Assembly (NCBI GenBank): GCA_011772965.1
Contig: WVYN01000014.1
Coordinates: forward strand, 1-46,115
DNA from: Gammaproteobacteria bacterium
Lineage (GTDB): Bacteria > Pseudomonadota > Gammaproteobacteria > Eutrophobiales > Eutrophobiaceae
DNA: 46,115 bases
Direction: 5' to 3'
This document shows, one piece after another, positions 8,421 through 17,155 of the stretch. Every line of letters starts with the position of its first letter. Position 1 is the stretch's first letter. Both the position numbers and the translations under genes were made by a program. Below the pieces are notes generated by a model that saw only the letters and a program-made list of their open reading frames with translations, made no database searches and had not been told where the DNA came from.

Positions 8421-9572
8421 ATGATAGAAGCCAGAGAATTTGTTGAAGCTGCCAGGGCTGAGGGATTTACTCGCTATACCGGTGTGCCTTGTTCTTTCCT
8501 GACACCTTTTATCAATTATGTAATCAATGATAATTCACTGTCCTATGTTTCCTCCGCCAATGAGGGTGACGCACTGGCCACAGCTGCCGGTGCTGCCATT
8601 GGTGGCGAACGTTCTATCGTCATGATGCAAAACTCTGGACTGGGTAATGCGGTAAGTCCAATTACTTCACTGGCCTGGGTCTTTCGGATTCCCATGATCA
8701 TCATCACCACACACCGGGGAGCGCCCGGCGTCAAAGACGAACCCCAGCATGAGCTGATGGGAAAGATTACGGGTGAACTGTTGGATACCATGCAGGTGCC
8801 CTGGGAGATCTTTCCATCTGAGGCTGTCGATATCGAGCCGGCACTGGCCCGGGCCAGGGAATACCTGCAAAAAGAACAACGGCCATATGGTTTCATCATG
8901 CAAAAAGGCACGGTCAAGCCCCATGAATTGAAAAAGAACCCGATCAATGATGTCAGCACACGAAAGGTCCACCGCCGGAGCTATTCGAGTAACCGGCCAC
9001 TCGATTTCCGAAACAAGGTATTGAACCAGATTGTCGAACTGACACCGGAAGACAAAACCATTCTGGTGGCAACGACCGGGTTTACCGGCCGTGAACTGTT
9101 TGCCATCCGGGATCGCGTAAATCAAATCTATATGGTCGGATCCATGGGTTGTGCCTCTTCTCTCGGACTCGGTATCTCACTGGCGAGACCGGATCTAACT
9201 GTAGTCATTATCGACGGCGACGGTGCTGTCCTTATGCGAATGGGAAACCTAGCAACCATTGGCACCTATGGTGGTAAAAACCTGGTACATCTCGTACTCG
9301 ATAACGAGGTGCACGATTCTACCGGCGCGCAGGCAACGGTCTCTGCCAATGTCCGGTTTGCTGATATTGCCGCTGCCTGTGGTTATGCGGTGAGCTATGA
9401 TGGTGATAATCCGGAACTTGTCAGTGATTTACTGATGAAGCAAAAAGCCAATGGACCACGGTTTGGTCATCTGAAAATCAGGGCCGGCACCATGGAAAAC
9501 CTGCCACGGCCAGATGTCTCACCTAACCAGGTATTGCAACGATTAATGCAACACATAGGTACATCATTTTGA
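8421..9572 (+). CDS. ppd: Phosphonopyruvate decarboxylase
   Basis: This thiamine-diphosphate enzyme decarboxylates phosphonopyruvate to phosphonoacetaldehyde, the irreversible step that pulls the unfavourable mutase reaction forward. The start chosen here is ATG 8421, giving 383 residues and the family-like N terminus MIEAREFVEAARAEGF. A GTG at 8373 in the same frame would add 16 residues and overlap pepM. Motifs are YTGVPCSFLTPFINYVI near the N terminus, SANEGDALATAAGAAIGG for the pyrimidine-side domain, and IIDGDGAVLMRMGN followed by LDNEVHDSTGAQ for thiamine-diphosphate and magnesium binding (GDG to N motif). It is the third gene of the operon and overlaps or abuts the transaminase gene. 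Confidence 0.93.
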   Translation: MIEAREFVEAARAEGFTRYTGVPCSFLTPFINYVINDNSLSYVSSANEGDALATAAGAAIGGERSIVMMQNSGLGNAVSPITSLAWVFRIPMIIITTHRGAPGVKDEPQHELMGKITGELLDTMQVPWEIFPSEAVDIEPALARAREYLQKEQRPYGFIMQKGTVKPHELKKNPINDVSTRKVHRRSYSSNRPLDFRNKVLNQIVELTPEDKTILVATTGFTGRELFAIRDRVNQIYMVGSMGCASSLGLGISLARPDLTVVIIDGDGAVLMRMGNLATIGTYGGKNLVHLVLDNEVHDSTGAQATVSANVRFADIAAACGYAVSYDGDNPELVSDLLMKQKANGPRFGHLKIRAGTMENLPRPDVSPNQVLQRLMQHIGTSF

Positions 9573-9574
9573 AG

Positions 9575-10648
9575 ATGAAACAGTTATTACTCAATCCAGG
9601 ACCTGTCACCCTCAGTCAGCGGGTGAGAGAGGCGATGCTGCAGCCAGATTTGTGTCACCGTGAACCTGAATTCAGCGATTTGCAGGACCGGATAAGGGAA
9701 AAGTTACTGAACGTTTATGCACTGCCGGATAAAGACTGGGCTGCAGTTATACTCACCGGTTCCGGTACCGCTGCAGTAGAAGCGATGCTGACCAGCCTGA
9801 TGCCTGAAGATGGTAAGCTACTCATTATTGAGAATGGTGTTTATGGAGAACGCATGACGAAAATGGCCGGGATTTATGGCATTAAACATGAGTGTTTGCA
9901 TCATCCCTGGGGAAAAAAGATTGACCTTGAGGCACTGGAATCAAAGCTTGCTAAAGGCGATTACACCCATATTGCGGTTGTCCACCATGAGACCACGACG
10001 GGCCGCTTGAACCCGCTGGCAGAGATCTCGACACTCTGCAAAAGCTACCGGGTACAAATTCTTCTGGATAGCGTCAGTAGCTATGGCGCAGAAAGACTGG
10101 ATTTCACTGAGTGGCCAATTGCCGGCTGTGCCGCGACCGCCAATAAGTGCTTGCATGGGGTGCCAGGTTGCTGCTTTGTAATTGTTAATCGTAATGCAGT
10201 GGGCAACGAAACTCCCAGGAGGACACTGTACCTGGATCTAGGGGCATATCTCAAACAACAGGATGCCGGTGGAACGCCATTTACACAATCTGTACAGTGT
10301 TTCTATGCGCTGGACGCTGCACTGGATGAGATGGAGGCTGCCGGTGGCCAGTTACAAAGACAGCGAGCCTATCTTGGTCACATGCAAATTATCCGGGATG
10401 GCCTGCTGGCCCTGGGAGTTAAACCGTTAATGGATATGTCGGAAAGTTCCTGCGTGCTGCATGCCTATTACCTGCCGAAGGGTTTAAGTTATGAACGCCT
10501 CCATGATGCCTTGAAAGCTATGGGTTTTATTATTTATGCCGGCCAAGGCGATCTGGCAAAGACCCTATTCCGGGTTTCGGCCATGGGTGATATCAGCAAG
10601 GAAGATATGCAGCGACTGGTTGCTGCGTTTGCTGAACTGCTCGGTTAA
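9575..10648 (+). CDS. phnW: 2-aminoethylphosphonate:pyruvate transaminase type enzyme
   Basis: A class V pyridoxal-phosphate aminotransferase of 357 residues. It starts with LLLNPGPVTLSQRVREAML and has TGSGTAAVEAMLTSL, VVHHETTTGRLNPL, and SVSSYGAERL; the PLP-binding lysine lies in TANKCLHGVPG. In degradative pathways PhnW removes the amino group of 2-aminoethylphosphonate. Here, downstream of a mutase and decarboxylase, it should run in the biosynthetic direction and aminate phosphonoacetaldehyde to 2-aminoethylphosphonate. A TTG at 9569 would overlap the ppd stop codon by four bases (TTGA); ATG 9575 is used as the more ordinary start. It is the last gene of the operon and converges on dxs, with only 17 bases between stops. 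No phosphonatase gene is present, which supports synthesis over catabolism. Confidence 0.92.
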   Translation: MKQLLLNPGPVTLSQRVREAMLQPDLCHREPEFSDLQDRIREKLLNVYALPDKDWAAVILTGSGTAAVEAMLTSLMPEDGKLLIIENGVYGERMTKMAGIYGIKHECLHHPWGKKIDLEALESKLAKGDYTHIAVVHHETTTGRLNPLAEISTLCKSYRVQILLDSVSSYGAERLDFTEWPIAGCAATANKCLHGVPGCCFVIVNRNAVGNETPRRTLYLDLGAYLKQQDAGGTPFTQSVQCFYALDAALDEMEAAGGQLQRQRAYLGHMQIIRDGLLALGVKPLMDMSESSCVLHAYYLPKGLSYERLHDALKAMGFIIYAGQGDLAKTLFRVSAMGDISKEDMQRLVAAFAELLG

Positions 10649-10665
10649 ATCTCGGCGGGAATCGA

Positions 10666-12564
10666 TCAGGCGCTGCTAACTTTCTTGGCGGCATCCGTCT
10701 TGCCGGTATGGCGCTGGATAAACGCCAGCAAACCTTCACTGGTCAGCGCAGCATCACGTAACATATCCTCTCGTGAGCCGTGATTTAACAGGCGATCCGG
10801 CATTCCGTAATGGATAAGCGGGTGAACAATGTCCTTGCTGGCCAGCAACTCACTGACCCCACTGCCCGCGCCACCTTGAACAACATTGTCTTCCAGGGTC
10901 ACGATCAAATCATGATTGGCCACAATTTCCAGGATCAGTTCTTCATCAAGCGGCTTGATAAATCGCATGTTGACGACGGTTGCATCCAGTTGCTCACCAA
11001 CACCAATTGCAACATCCAACAATGCACCAAACGAAAGAATGGCGATCCCCTTGCCTTCGCGGCGTCTTTCTGCCTTGCCGATAGGCAAAGCCGTCATTTC
11101 TTTCTCAACTGCCACGCCCATGCCTGCACCGCGCGGATAACGAACTGCAGCGGGTTGGTCCAGGGTAAAACCTGTATAAAGCATTTGTCGGCATTCGTTT
11201 TCGTCGGCCGGCGCCATCAATACCATATTCGGCAGGCAACGCATAAAACTGATGTCATAACTGCCATTATGAGTCGGGCCATCGGCGCCGACTGCCCCGG
11301 CGCGGTCGATTGCAAATAACACTGGTAGTTTCTGAACTACCACGTCATGAATCAACTGATCATAGGCGCGCTGAAGAAAAGTCGAGTAAATCGCTACCAC
11401 CGGTTTCAGACCATCGCAGGCCATACCTGCAGCAACCGTGACACTGTGCTGCTCGGCAATAGCAACGTCGAAATAGCGATCTGGATAAAGCTGCTCGAAT
11501 TTGACCAGTCCCGATCCCTCACGCATGGCCGGAGTAATAGCAACCAGTCGATCATCCAGAGCGGCCATGTCACAAATCCAGTCACCAAACACATTACTGT
11601 AAGTCGGCTTCTTGGTACCTTTCTTCGTTGCCGGGGCGATGCCCTTGTCCGGATCAAAGGGTGTCACTCCGTGGTATTTCACCGGATCCTCTTCAGCCGG
11701 TGCATAGCCCTTGCCCTTGCGGGTGATGATGTGCAGGAATTGGGGGCCGTCGAGCTTGTTGATGTTTCGAATGGTAGTCAGCAGGGTCGGCAAATCATGC
11801 CCGTCAATGGGCCCGATGTAATTAAACCCGAATTCCTCGAACAGGGTCCCCGGCATAATTAGTCCCTTCATGTGTTCTTCTGCCCGACGTGCAAGTTCCC
11901 AGGCACTGGGCATCTTTGAAAGCACCTTCTTGCTGCCTTTCTTCATGGTGGTGTAGATTTTACCCGACAGTATCTGGGCAAAGCGGTTGGACAAGGCACC
12001 GACATTGGGTGATATCGACATGTTATTGTCATTTAATATAACCAGCATGTTGGCCCTGATGTCCCCGGCATGATTCATGGCCTCGAAGGCCATGCCGGCC
12101 GTCATGCCACCATCGCCAATGATGGCTACGGCCTTGCGATCACTGCCAGTCAGTTTCGCTGCAATGGCCATACCCAGTGCAGCACTGATGGAGGTGCTGG
12201 AATGCCCCACCCCAAAGGTATCGTATTCGCTTTCCTCGCGCTTCGGGAATGGTGCCAGACCCTGCCATTGGCGGATGGTATGCATGCGATCTTTGCGGCC
12301 GGTCAGGATCTTATGCGGATAGGCCTGATGGCCGACATCCCAAACCAGCCGGTCATCCGGTGTGTTAAAGATGTAATGCAGGGCGATGGTCATTTCAATA
12401 GTGCCAAGGCCCGCCGCAAAATGGCCGCCACTGGTACTGACGGAATGCAGCAGGTACTCACGGAGCTCATTGGCCAGTGTCAGAAGATCTGATTCTGGCA
12501 GTTTTCGTAAATCTGCCGGACAATTAATGCCGTCCAGCAAAGGCGTTTTAATCGGGTAGTTCAT
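10666..12564 (-). CDS. dxs: 1-deoxy-D-xylulose-5-phosphate synthase
   Basis: Condenses pyruvate and glyceraldehyde 3-phosphate to 1-deoxyxylulose 5-phosphate, the entry step of the methylerythritol phosphate route to isoprenoids. The 632 residues match the family. Visible motifs include [34 protein letters not shown], the thiamine-diphosphate site [18 protein letters not shown] with LNDNNMSIS, and [17 protein letters not shown] in the second domain. ATG 12564 is preferred because it gives the normal [13 protein letters not shown] start; a TTG at 12615 in the same frame would add 17 unrelated residues. No strong Shine-Dalgarno is seen. It is divergent from hpnH across a 234-bp gap, which fits isoprenoid precursor supply for hopanoids. 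Large ORFs on the opposite strand are shadows of this gene. Confidence 0.97.
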   Translation of the reverse strand: MNYPIKTPLLDGINCPADLRKLPESDLLTLANELREYLLHSVSTSGGHFAAGLGTIEMTIALHYIFNTPDDRLVWDVGHQAYPHKILTGRKDRMHTIRQWQGLAPFPKREESEYDTFGVGHSSTSISAALGMAIAAKLTGSDRKAVAIIGDGGMTAGMAFEAMNHAGDIRANMLVILNDNNMSISPNVGALSNRFAQILSGKIYTTMKKGSKKVLSKMPSAWELARRAEEHMKGLIMPGTLFEEFGFNYIGPIDGHDLPTLLTTIRNINKLDGPQFLHIITRKGKGYAPAEEDPVKYHGVTPFDPDKGIAPATKKGTKKPTYSNVFGDWICDMAALDDRLVAITPAMREGSGLVKFEQLYPDRYFDVAIAEQHSVTVAAGMACDGLKPVVAIYSTFLQRAYDQLIHDVVVQKLPVLFAIDRAGAVGADGPTHNGSYDISFMRCLPNMVLMAPADENECRQMLYTGFTLDQPAAVRYPRGAGMGVAVEKEMTALPIGKAERRREGKGIAILSFGALLDVAIGVGEQLDATVVNMRFIKPLDEELILEIVANHDLIVTLEDNVVQGGAGSGVSELLASKDIVHPLIHYGMPDRLLNHGSREDMLRDAALTSEGLLAFIQRHTGKTDAAKKVSSA

Positions 12565-12613
12565 GATTTCAGGAATATATAAGAGAAACGAATTTTCTTC
12601 ACGTAAATTAAAC

Positions 12614-12654
12614 AACCCGGTGGCGGTGATTGATATCGGCCCGCCGGGTTTTCC
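12614..12654. other. GC-rich hairpin in the dxs-hpnH divergent gap
   Basis: AACCCGG (12614-12620) pairs with CCGGGTT (12644-12650), and CGG/CCG bases extend the stem across a small bulge. Four T residues follow on the plus strand. It resembles an intrinsic terminator, yet no plus-strand gene ends just before it; it lies between two divergently transcribed genes. It may be a leader hairpin of hpnH or of dxs, or the remnant of an older gene end. Confidence 0.4.
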
Positions 12655-12798
12655 TGCGCTAACTTACTTGCATTTTATGCCCCATGGGCTGTACATTCTG
12701 CAGTGCATCATATATCTTACTCCTTTCGTCAGAAATTTTCCGGAAATTGTCATAATTTCCAACACTAACAGACAATTTCAATACCTGGAGCGAGATTA

Positions 12799-13929
12799 AT
12801 GAGTGTCCCCTTGATTCAGCAATATCGCGTTGCCAAATATATTATTGGCAAGAAAATCACACGTCAAAAGCGCTATCCCCTGGTCTTGATGCTCGAGCCA
12901 TTGTTCCGCTGTAACCTGGCCTGTGCCGGCTGCGGCAAGATTGATTACCCGGATGAAATCCTGGACAAACGCCTGAGTTATGACGAATGCATGCAGGCGA
13001 TCGATGAATGCGGGACACCGATAGTCTCCATCGCCGGCGGGGAGCCGTTAATCCACAAGGAAATGCCGGAAATCGTTGATGGTTTTATCCATAAGAAAAA
13101 ATTTGTATATCTGTGTACCAACGCGCTGTTACTCGAGCGTCGTATGGATGACTACACACCATCTCCTTATCTGACCTTTTCGATTCATCTGGACGGTAAC
13201 CGGGAACGGCATGATGCCTCGGTTTGCCGGGATGGTGTATTTGATAAATGCGTGGCAGTCATCAAGGAAGCTCGCAGGCGCGGTTTCCGTGTCACCATCA
13301 ATTGCACCCTGTTCCAGGGTGAATCGGCCGAGGAAATCTCGGAATTTATGGATACGGCCATGGATCTCGGTGTGGAAGGCGTAACCATATCGCCGGGTTA
13401 CAGCTACGAGCGTGCCCCAAGGCAGGACGTATTCCTGAAAAAGAAAGAGAGCAAGCAGCTGTTCCGAGACATCTTCAATCTGGGACGTGGCAGGAAATGG
13501 CGCTTCAACCAGTCCGGGCTTTATCTGGACTTCCTGGCCGGCAACCAGACTTATCATTGTACCCCCTGGGGCAACCCGACCCGAAACGTGTTTGGCTGGC
13601 AGAAGCCCTGCTATCTGCTGGTCGGGGAAGGTTATGCCAGGACTTTCGATGGTTTGATGAATGAGACCGAGTGGGACAATTACGGTACTGGTCGCAATCC
13701 AAAGTGTGCCAATTGCATGGTCCATTGTGGTTATGAAGCAACCGCCGTCGACGATACCTTCCACCGTCCCTGGGAAGCACTGAAAGTTTTCCTGAAAGGC
13801 CCGCGCACCACTGGTCCAATGGCCCCTGAACTTCCAGTGCTCTACGATGACAACGAGGTCCATAAACCCATCCTGGTATCCGGAGAAAAACAGCTATCGA
13901 GTTCCTGTAGCAGCAGTAAAGTTGCCTGA
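12799..13929 (+). CDS. hpnH: Hopanoid biosynthesis radical SAM protein HpnH
   Basis: HpnH joins the 5'-deoxyadenosyl group to diploptene (hopene) to form adenosylhopane, the first step toward side-chain-extended C35 hopanoids. The 376-residue protein has the radical-SAM cluster motif CNLACAGC (Cys38, Cys42, Cys45) followed by SIAGGEPL for S-adenosylmethionine binding. A cysteine-rich C-terminal part contains CANCMVHCGYEATA and ends in a family-typical TTGPMAPELPVLYD. The N terminus VPLIQQYRVAKYIIGKKI is also typical. The stop overlaps the ATG of hpnB by one base (TGATG), indicating translational coupling. Squalene-hopene cyclase and the nucleosidase HpnG are not in the window, so they must be encoded elsewhere if the pathway is complete. 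Confidence 0.95.
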   Translation: MSVPLIQQYRVAKYIIGKKITRQKRYPLVLMLEPLFRCNLACAGCGKIDYPDEILDKRLSYDECMQAIDECGTPIVSIAGGEPLIHKEMPEIVDGFIHKKKFVYLCTNALLLERRMDDYTPSPYLTFSIHLDGNRERHDASVCRDGVFDKCVAVIKEARRRGFRVTINCTLFQGESAEEISEFMDTAMDLGVEGVTISPGYSYERAPRQDVFLKKKESKQLFRDIFNLGRGRKWRFNQSGLYLDFLAGNQTYHCTPWGNPTRNVFGWQKPCYLLVGEGYARTFDGLMNETEWDNYGTGRNPKCANCMVHCGYEATAVDDTFHRPWEALKVFLKGPRTTGPMAPELPVLYDDNEVHKPILVSGEKQLSSSCSSSKVA

Positions 13930-15053
13930 TGGACTGGAGCCTTCTGGCTCTCCCCGGTTTATTTATCTGGGTCAGCATACTGGCCCTGCCCTGGCGTCCC
14001 TGGAGCACTCGGGAATCACTTGATGCTCGTCCGGACAGGCGAGACCTTGATCTTTCCGAAATCACAGTCCTGATTCCTGCCCGCAATGAAGCGTGCGTTA
14101 TTGCAGACACTCTCATTGCACTTGCCCGACAAGCACCGGACATCAAGGTAATCATCGTGGATGATCAGTCAACAGACGGAACCGCAAGTATCGCCAGAGA
14201 GCAAAACCTTCCAAATCTTGAAATCATCGATGGCCAGTCTTTGCCTGAGGGTTGGAGCGGCAAATTATGGGCATTGGAGCAGGGCCGTCGGTTGGTGAAA
14301 ACCCGGTTGGTTTTGCTACTGGATGCAGATATATATCTCAAGGAGGGCACCCTCCAAACCCTGCTGGAAAAATTCCATCGTGAAGAACTCGATATGCTTT
14401 CCCTCATGGCGTTTCTGCGTATGGAAAGTTTTTGGGAAAAGTTATTGATGCCTGCTTTCATCTTTTTCTTCAAGCTCCTTTATCCTTTCAGGATTTCCAA
14501 TTCCAGTTCATCTGCTGTTGCTGCGGCAGCAGGCGGGGTGATCCTGGTGAATCGGGACATCTTGACTCACATTGAGGCCTTTACCTGCCTGCGTGGGAAA
14601 CTTATCGATGATTGTTCACTAGCCAGAAAGGTCAAGGATCATGGTGGCAGGACCTGGATAGGTCTTACGCATTCGGCCATCAGCATGCGTCACTATGAGC
14701 GATTGGCTGTAATCTGGGAGATGGTCAGTCGGACTGCCTTTACCCAATTAAGACAGTCGTGGTTGATGTTATTGTTATGTACCCTGCTGATGTTGGCTGC
14801 GTTTGTCTTGCCTTTACTGGCATTGGCTTTTGGTGCTCAGGCGATCTTGATAGCCTTGTTTACACAAGTGGTCATGATAGTCTGCTACCTTCCAACATTG
14901 CATTATTACTATTTACACCCACTCTGGAGCCTAACTCTGCCCGTCACTGGATCCATTTACCTGTTAATGACCTGGTCTTCTGCCTTACAGACTGCATTCA
15001 GACACGGCACCAGCTGGAAAGGCAGGCATTATCCGGCTGCAGGTTCCAAATGA
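13929..15053 (+). CDS. hpnB: Hopene-associated glycosyltransferase HpnB
   Basis: A membrane-bound family 2 glycosyltransferase of 374 residues. It opens with a hydrophobic segment (LLALPGLFIWVSILALPW), followed by the GT-A domain with ITVLIPARNEA near residues 45-55, VIIVDDQSTDGT near 75-86, and a DxD-like site in LLLDADIYL near 130-138. The C-terminal third (about 275-355) is strongly hydrophobic with several predicted membrane segments, as in HpnB-type proteins. Its acceptor and sugar donor are not established; the hopanoid link comes from its consistent position beside hopanoid genes, here overlapping hpnH by one base. A mutation-tolerant accessory role in hopanoid glycosylation is possible. 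Confidence 0.88.
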   Translation: MDWSLLALPGLFIWVSILALPWRPWSTRESLDARPDRRDLDLSEITVLIPARNEACVIADTLIALARQAPDIKVIIVDDQSTDGTASIAREQNLPNLEIIDGQSLPEGWSGKLWALEQGRRLVKTRLVLLLDADIYLKEGTLQTLLEKFHREELDMLSLMAFLRMESFWEKLLMPAFIFFFKLLYPFRISNSSSSAVAAAAGGVILVNRDILTHIEAFTCLRGKLIDDCSLARKVKDHGGRTWIGLTHSAISMRHYERLAVIWEMVSRTAFTQLRQSWLMLLLCTLLMLAAFVLPLLALAFGAQAILIALFTQVVMIVCYLPTLHYYYLHPLWSLTLPVTGSIYLLMTWSSALQTAFRHGTSWKGRHYPAAGSK

Positions 15054-15113
15054 TGCAACTAAACCTGTTCGTCAGAGTCGAAACGTGAAACTCCCTTGCA
15101 TCAATTTAGCTAA

Positions 15114-15722
15114 ATGAAAATCATCAAGAAGCTTGTCTTAATCATTTCATTCATTTTTCTACCCTTGGGTTCAGGTTTGCATGCCGGAGAAAACCAGGCT
15201 GCCGTCAGTGTAGTTGATTCACTGCACCAGGCCTTGATTAAAGCGATGCAAACACCAGAAAGTTTCTCGGAAAGATATGTCCAACTTTTGCCGGTCGTAG
15301 AAAATACATTCGATACTCCCGTAATCGCCAGGGTTATTCTCAGCCGATACTGGAACGACCTGGATGAAACACAACAAAGCGCTTTCATCGAACGTTTTGA
15401 TGACCTCAGTATCAGCAACTATGCCTCCAAGTTTGATGATTTTGGCGGTGAGAAATTCAGACTACTCGGACAGCAGGAACTGAAAAACGGCCGGCTAGTC
15501 GTCAAGACAGAACTCGTAAAACCTGACGGCGAGGCTGTTCGGTTTGATTATATATTGCATGAAAGAGAAGGAAAGTGGCTAATCATTAGCGTCATTGCCA
15601 ACGGTGTGAATGATCTCTCGCTCAAACGCTCGGAATATGGAACAATAATGGAAAATGATGGATTTGATGTTCTGCTTGCTGAAATCGACAAGAAAATAAA
15701 GGCGTTGAAGTCTTCAGAATAA
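15114..15722 (+). CDS. hpnM: MlaC/HpnM-family periplasmic lipid-transport protein
   Basis: This 202-residue protein starts with a cleavable signal peptide (MKIIKKLVLIISFIFLPLGSGLHA, cut near residue 24) and has a mature MlaC/Ttg2D-like domain. Family traits are the early helix with VDSLHQALIKAM, a central YWNDLDETQQSAFIERFDDLSISNYASKF-type region (residues about 75-105) and a C-terminal GEAVRFDYILHEREGKWLIISVIANGVNDLSLKRSEY-like stretch. MlaC proteins shuttle phospholipids between the MlaA complex in the outer membrane and the inner-membrane MCE transporter; the HpnM subgroup sits in hopanoid loci. It follows hpnB by 60 bases and precedes mlaA, so both readings fit. No MCE or ABC transporter gene is nearby. 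Confidence 0.85.
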   Translation: MKIIKKLVLIISFIFLPLGSGLHAGENQAAVSVVDSLHQALIKAMQTPESFSERYVQLLPVVENTFDTPVIARVILSRYWNDLDETQQSAFIERFDDLSISNYASKFDDFGGEKFRLLGQQELKNGRLVVKTELVKPDGEAVRFDYILHEREGKWLIISVIANGVNDLSLKRSEYGTIMENDGFDVLLAEIDKKIKALKSSE

Positions 15723-15781
15723 AAATCATATGCCTGCACTTACCTGCAGGCTATTGCAGTGGGAATGACCAGGGGAAATTG

Positions 15782-16531
15782 ATGTTTAAGTCAGGATTTC
15801 TTTGTGCCGCTAGAACGGTTTTATTTTTTGCCATTCTCATCATCAGCGGCTGTGCCAGTAACCAGGTTGTTATCGATAATTCTGATCCCTGGCAACCTGC
15901 TAACCGGGTTTCCTACAACTTTACCGATTCACTAGACCGGAACATCATCAAACCTGTCGCCGAGGGTTATGTAAAAGTTACTCCCACCTATTTTCGACAA
16001 CGGGTTACCAATTTTTTCTCAAACATACTTTATATCAACGTCATTCTTAATACTTACCTGCAAGGAAAAACGTACCAGGGGACCCAGGACGTGCTGCGCT
16101 TTGTTTACAACTCAACCTTCGGTATCGCCGGACTATATGATGTCAGCACACCCATCGGCATGCCGGAGCATCAGGAAGATGTCGGGCAAACGCTTGCCGC
16201 CTGGGGCCTTTCACAGGGACCTTACCTGTACGTACCGATCCTTGGGCCCAATACTGCTCGCAACGTTGCCAACATAGGTACGAATATAGTACTAAGCCCG
16301 TTATTCTACACGCCTGCCTATGTAACTTGGCCCGCCACGATCCTGTACACCATTAATACCCGTGCCAATCTCCTAGAGGCAACCAAAATCAGGGATGAAG
16401 CCGCGGTGGATGTGTATATCTTTACCCGTGAAGCCTTCCTGCAACGGCGTGAGTTTCTAATCTATGACGGCAACCCACCTGCCGATGAATACGATGATAT
16501 CTTTGATGAAAGTTATCTGGAAGATTTCTAG
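15782..16531 (+). CDS. mlaA: MlaA (VacJ) outer-membrane lipoprotein
   Basis: MlaA removes mislocalised phospholipids from the outer leaflet of the outer membrane and passes them to MlaC. The 249-residue product starts at ATG 15782, with AGGGGAAA directly upstream (an in-frame TTG at 15779 is less likely). The signal sequence ends in a lipobox, IISGC, with the lipidated cysteine at residue 24. Characteristic segments are DPWQPANRVSYNFTDSLDRNIIKPVAEGY, FFSNILYINVILNTYLQGK-like, and ETVGQTLAAWG-type (here EDVGQTLAAWGLSQGPYLYVPILGP split across residues 135-160). It is the last gene of the hpnH-hpnB-hpnM-mlaA run and is followed at once by a good terminator. Confidence 0.94.
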   Translation: MFKSGFLCAARTVLFFAILIISGCASNQVVIDNSDPWQPANRVSYNFTDSLDRNIIKPVAEGYVKVTPTYFRQRVTNFFSNILYINVILNTYLQGKTYQGTQDVLRFVYNSTFGIAGLYDVSTPIGMPEHQEDVGQTLAAWGLSQGPYLYVPILGPNTARNVANIGTNIVLSPLFYTPAYVTWPATILYTINTRANLLEATKIRDEAAVDVYIFTREAFLQRREFLIYDGNPPADEYDDIFDESYLEDF

Positions 16532-16540
16532 ACCTTATTG

Positions 16541-16588
16541 AATCCCGCCTGAGTTCCTGGCTTCTTATATGGGCCTCGGGATTTTTTC
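16541..16588 (+). terminator. Intrinsic terminator after mlaA
   Basis: AATCCCG (16541-16547) pairs with CGGGATT (16577-16583), with further partial pairing inside, and the stem runs into a T-tract (16582-16587). It lies ten bases past the mlaA stop and closes the hopanoid and lipid-transport operon. Confidence 0.7.
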
Positions 16589-16676
16589 CCGTTATCTGCT
16601 GATCGACAGAACTTGTCCCTGATTTAGCTCTCTACCAGATCATAGTTTACGAGTTAGTTATGAACGGAGAGCAAAA

Positions 16677-17132
16677 ATGAAAACAACTTATAAAATACTG
16701 TTCATTGTCATTGGCACCGCGATATTTTTGACAGCCTGTAACCCGACTAAGCAGGAAATTGGCAAATTTGTCGGTGCAGGAACCGGGGCATTCATTGGCA
16801 GTCACATTGGTGATGGCACCGGACAACTGGCTGCAGTTGCCATTGGTACTCTGGTAGGTAGCCAGGTGGGTAGTAACATCGGTGCGCAGATGGATGAACT
16901 GGATCGTTACCGGGCACAGTCAGCCCTGGAGACCGCACCAACCGGATCCACTACCAGTTGGGTAAATCCAGATACAAATGTTGAATACAACGTCACCCCG
17001 ACCTACACCTATGAGACAGCATCAGGGGCTTGCCGTGATTACACCACAGAAGCCGTAATTGATGGACGTGCAGAAGTACTTCATGGTACAGCCTGCCGAC
17101 AGTCGGATGGTACCTGGCACGCTATGAATTAA
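16677..17132 (+). CDS. Glycine-zipper lipoprotein (17-kDa surface antigen / RT0821-like family)
   Basis: This 151-residue lipoprotein has a signal peptide ending in LTAC (Cys21) and a glycine-zipper segment from about residue 31 to 65 (VGAGTGAFIGSHIGDG and VGSQVGSNIGAQM), the pattern seen in 2TM glycine-zipper proteins of the outer membrane. The C-terminal half has a conserved-looking tail with CRDYTTEAVIDGRAEVLHGTACRQSDGTW, split here around residues 118-147, typical of RT0821/Lpp0805-type surface proteins. Function in this family is not well defined; structural or stress roles at the outer membrane are suggested. GGAGAG precedes the ATG. It is separated from mlaA by a terminator and converges on glcF. 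Confidence 0.82.
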   Translation: MKTTYKILFIVIGTAIFLTACNPTKQEIGKFVGAGTGAFIGSHIGDGTGQLAAVAIGTLVGSQVGSNIGAQMDELDRYRAQSALETAPTGSTTSWVNPDTNVEYNVTPTYTYETASGACRDYTTEAVIDGRAEVLHGTACRQSDGTWHAMN

Positions 17133-17155
17133 TTGGTACCAAAACTGGAACGGGA

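Noticed and set aside
10810-12492. Several 140-170-residue frames opposite dxs
   Set aside because: dxs is unmistakable on the minus strand; these frames have no family motifs and simply mirror its codon usage.
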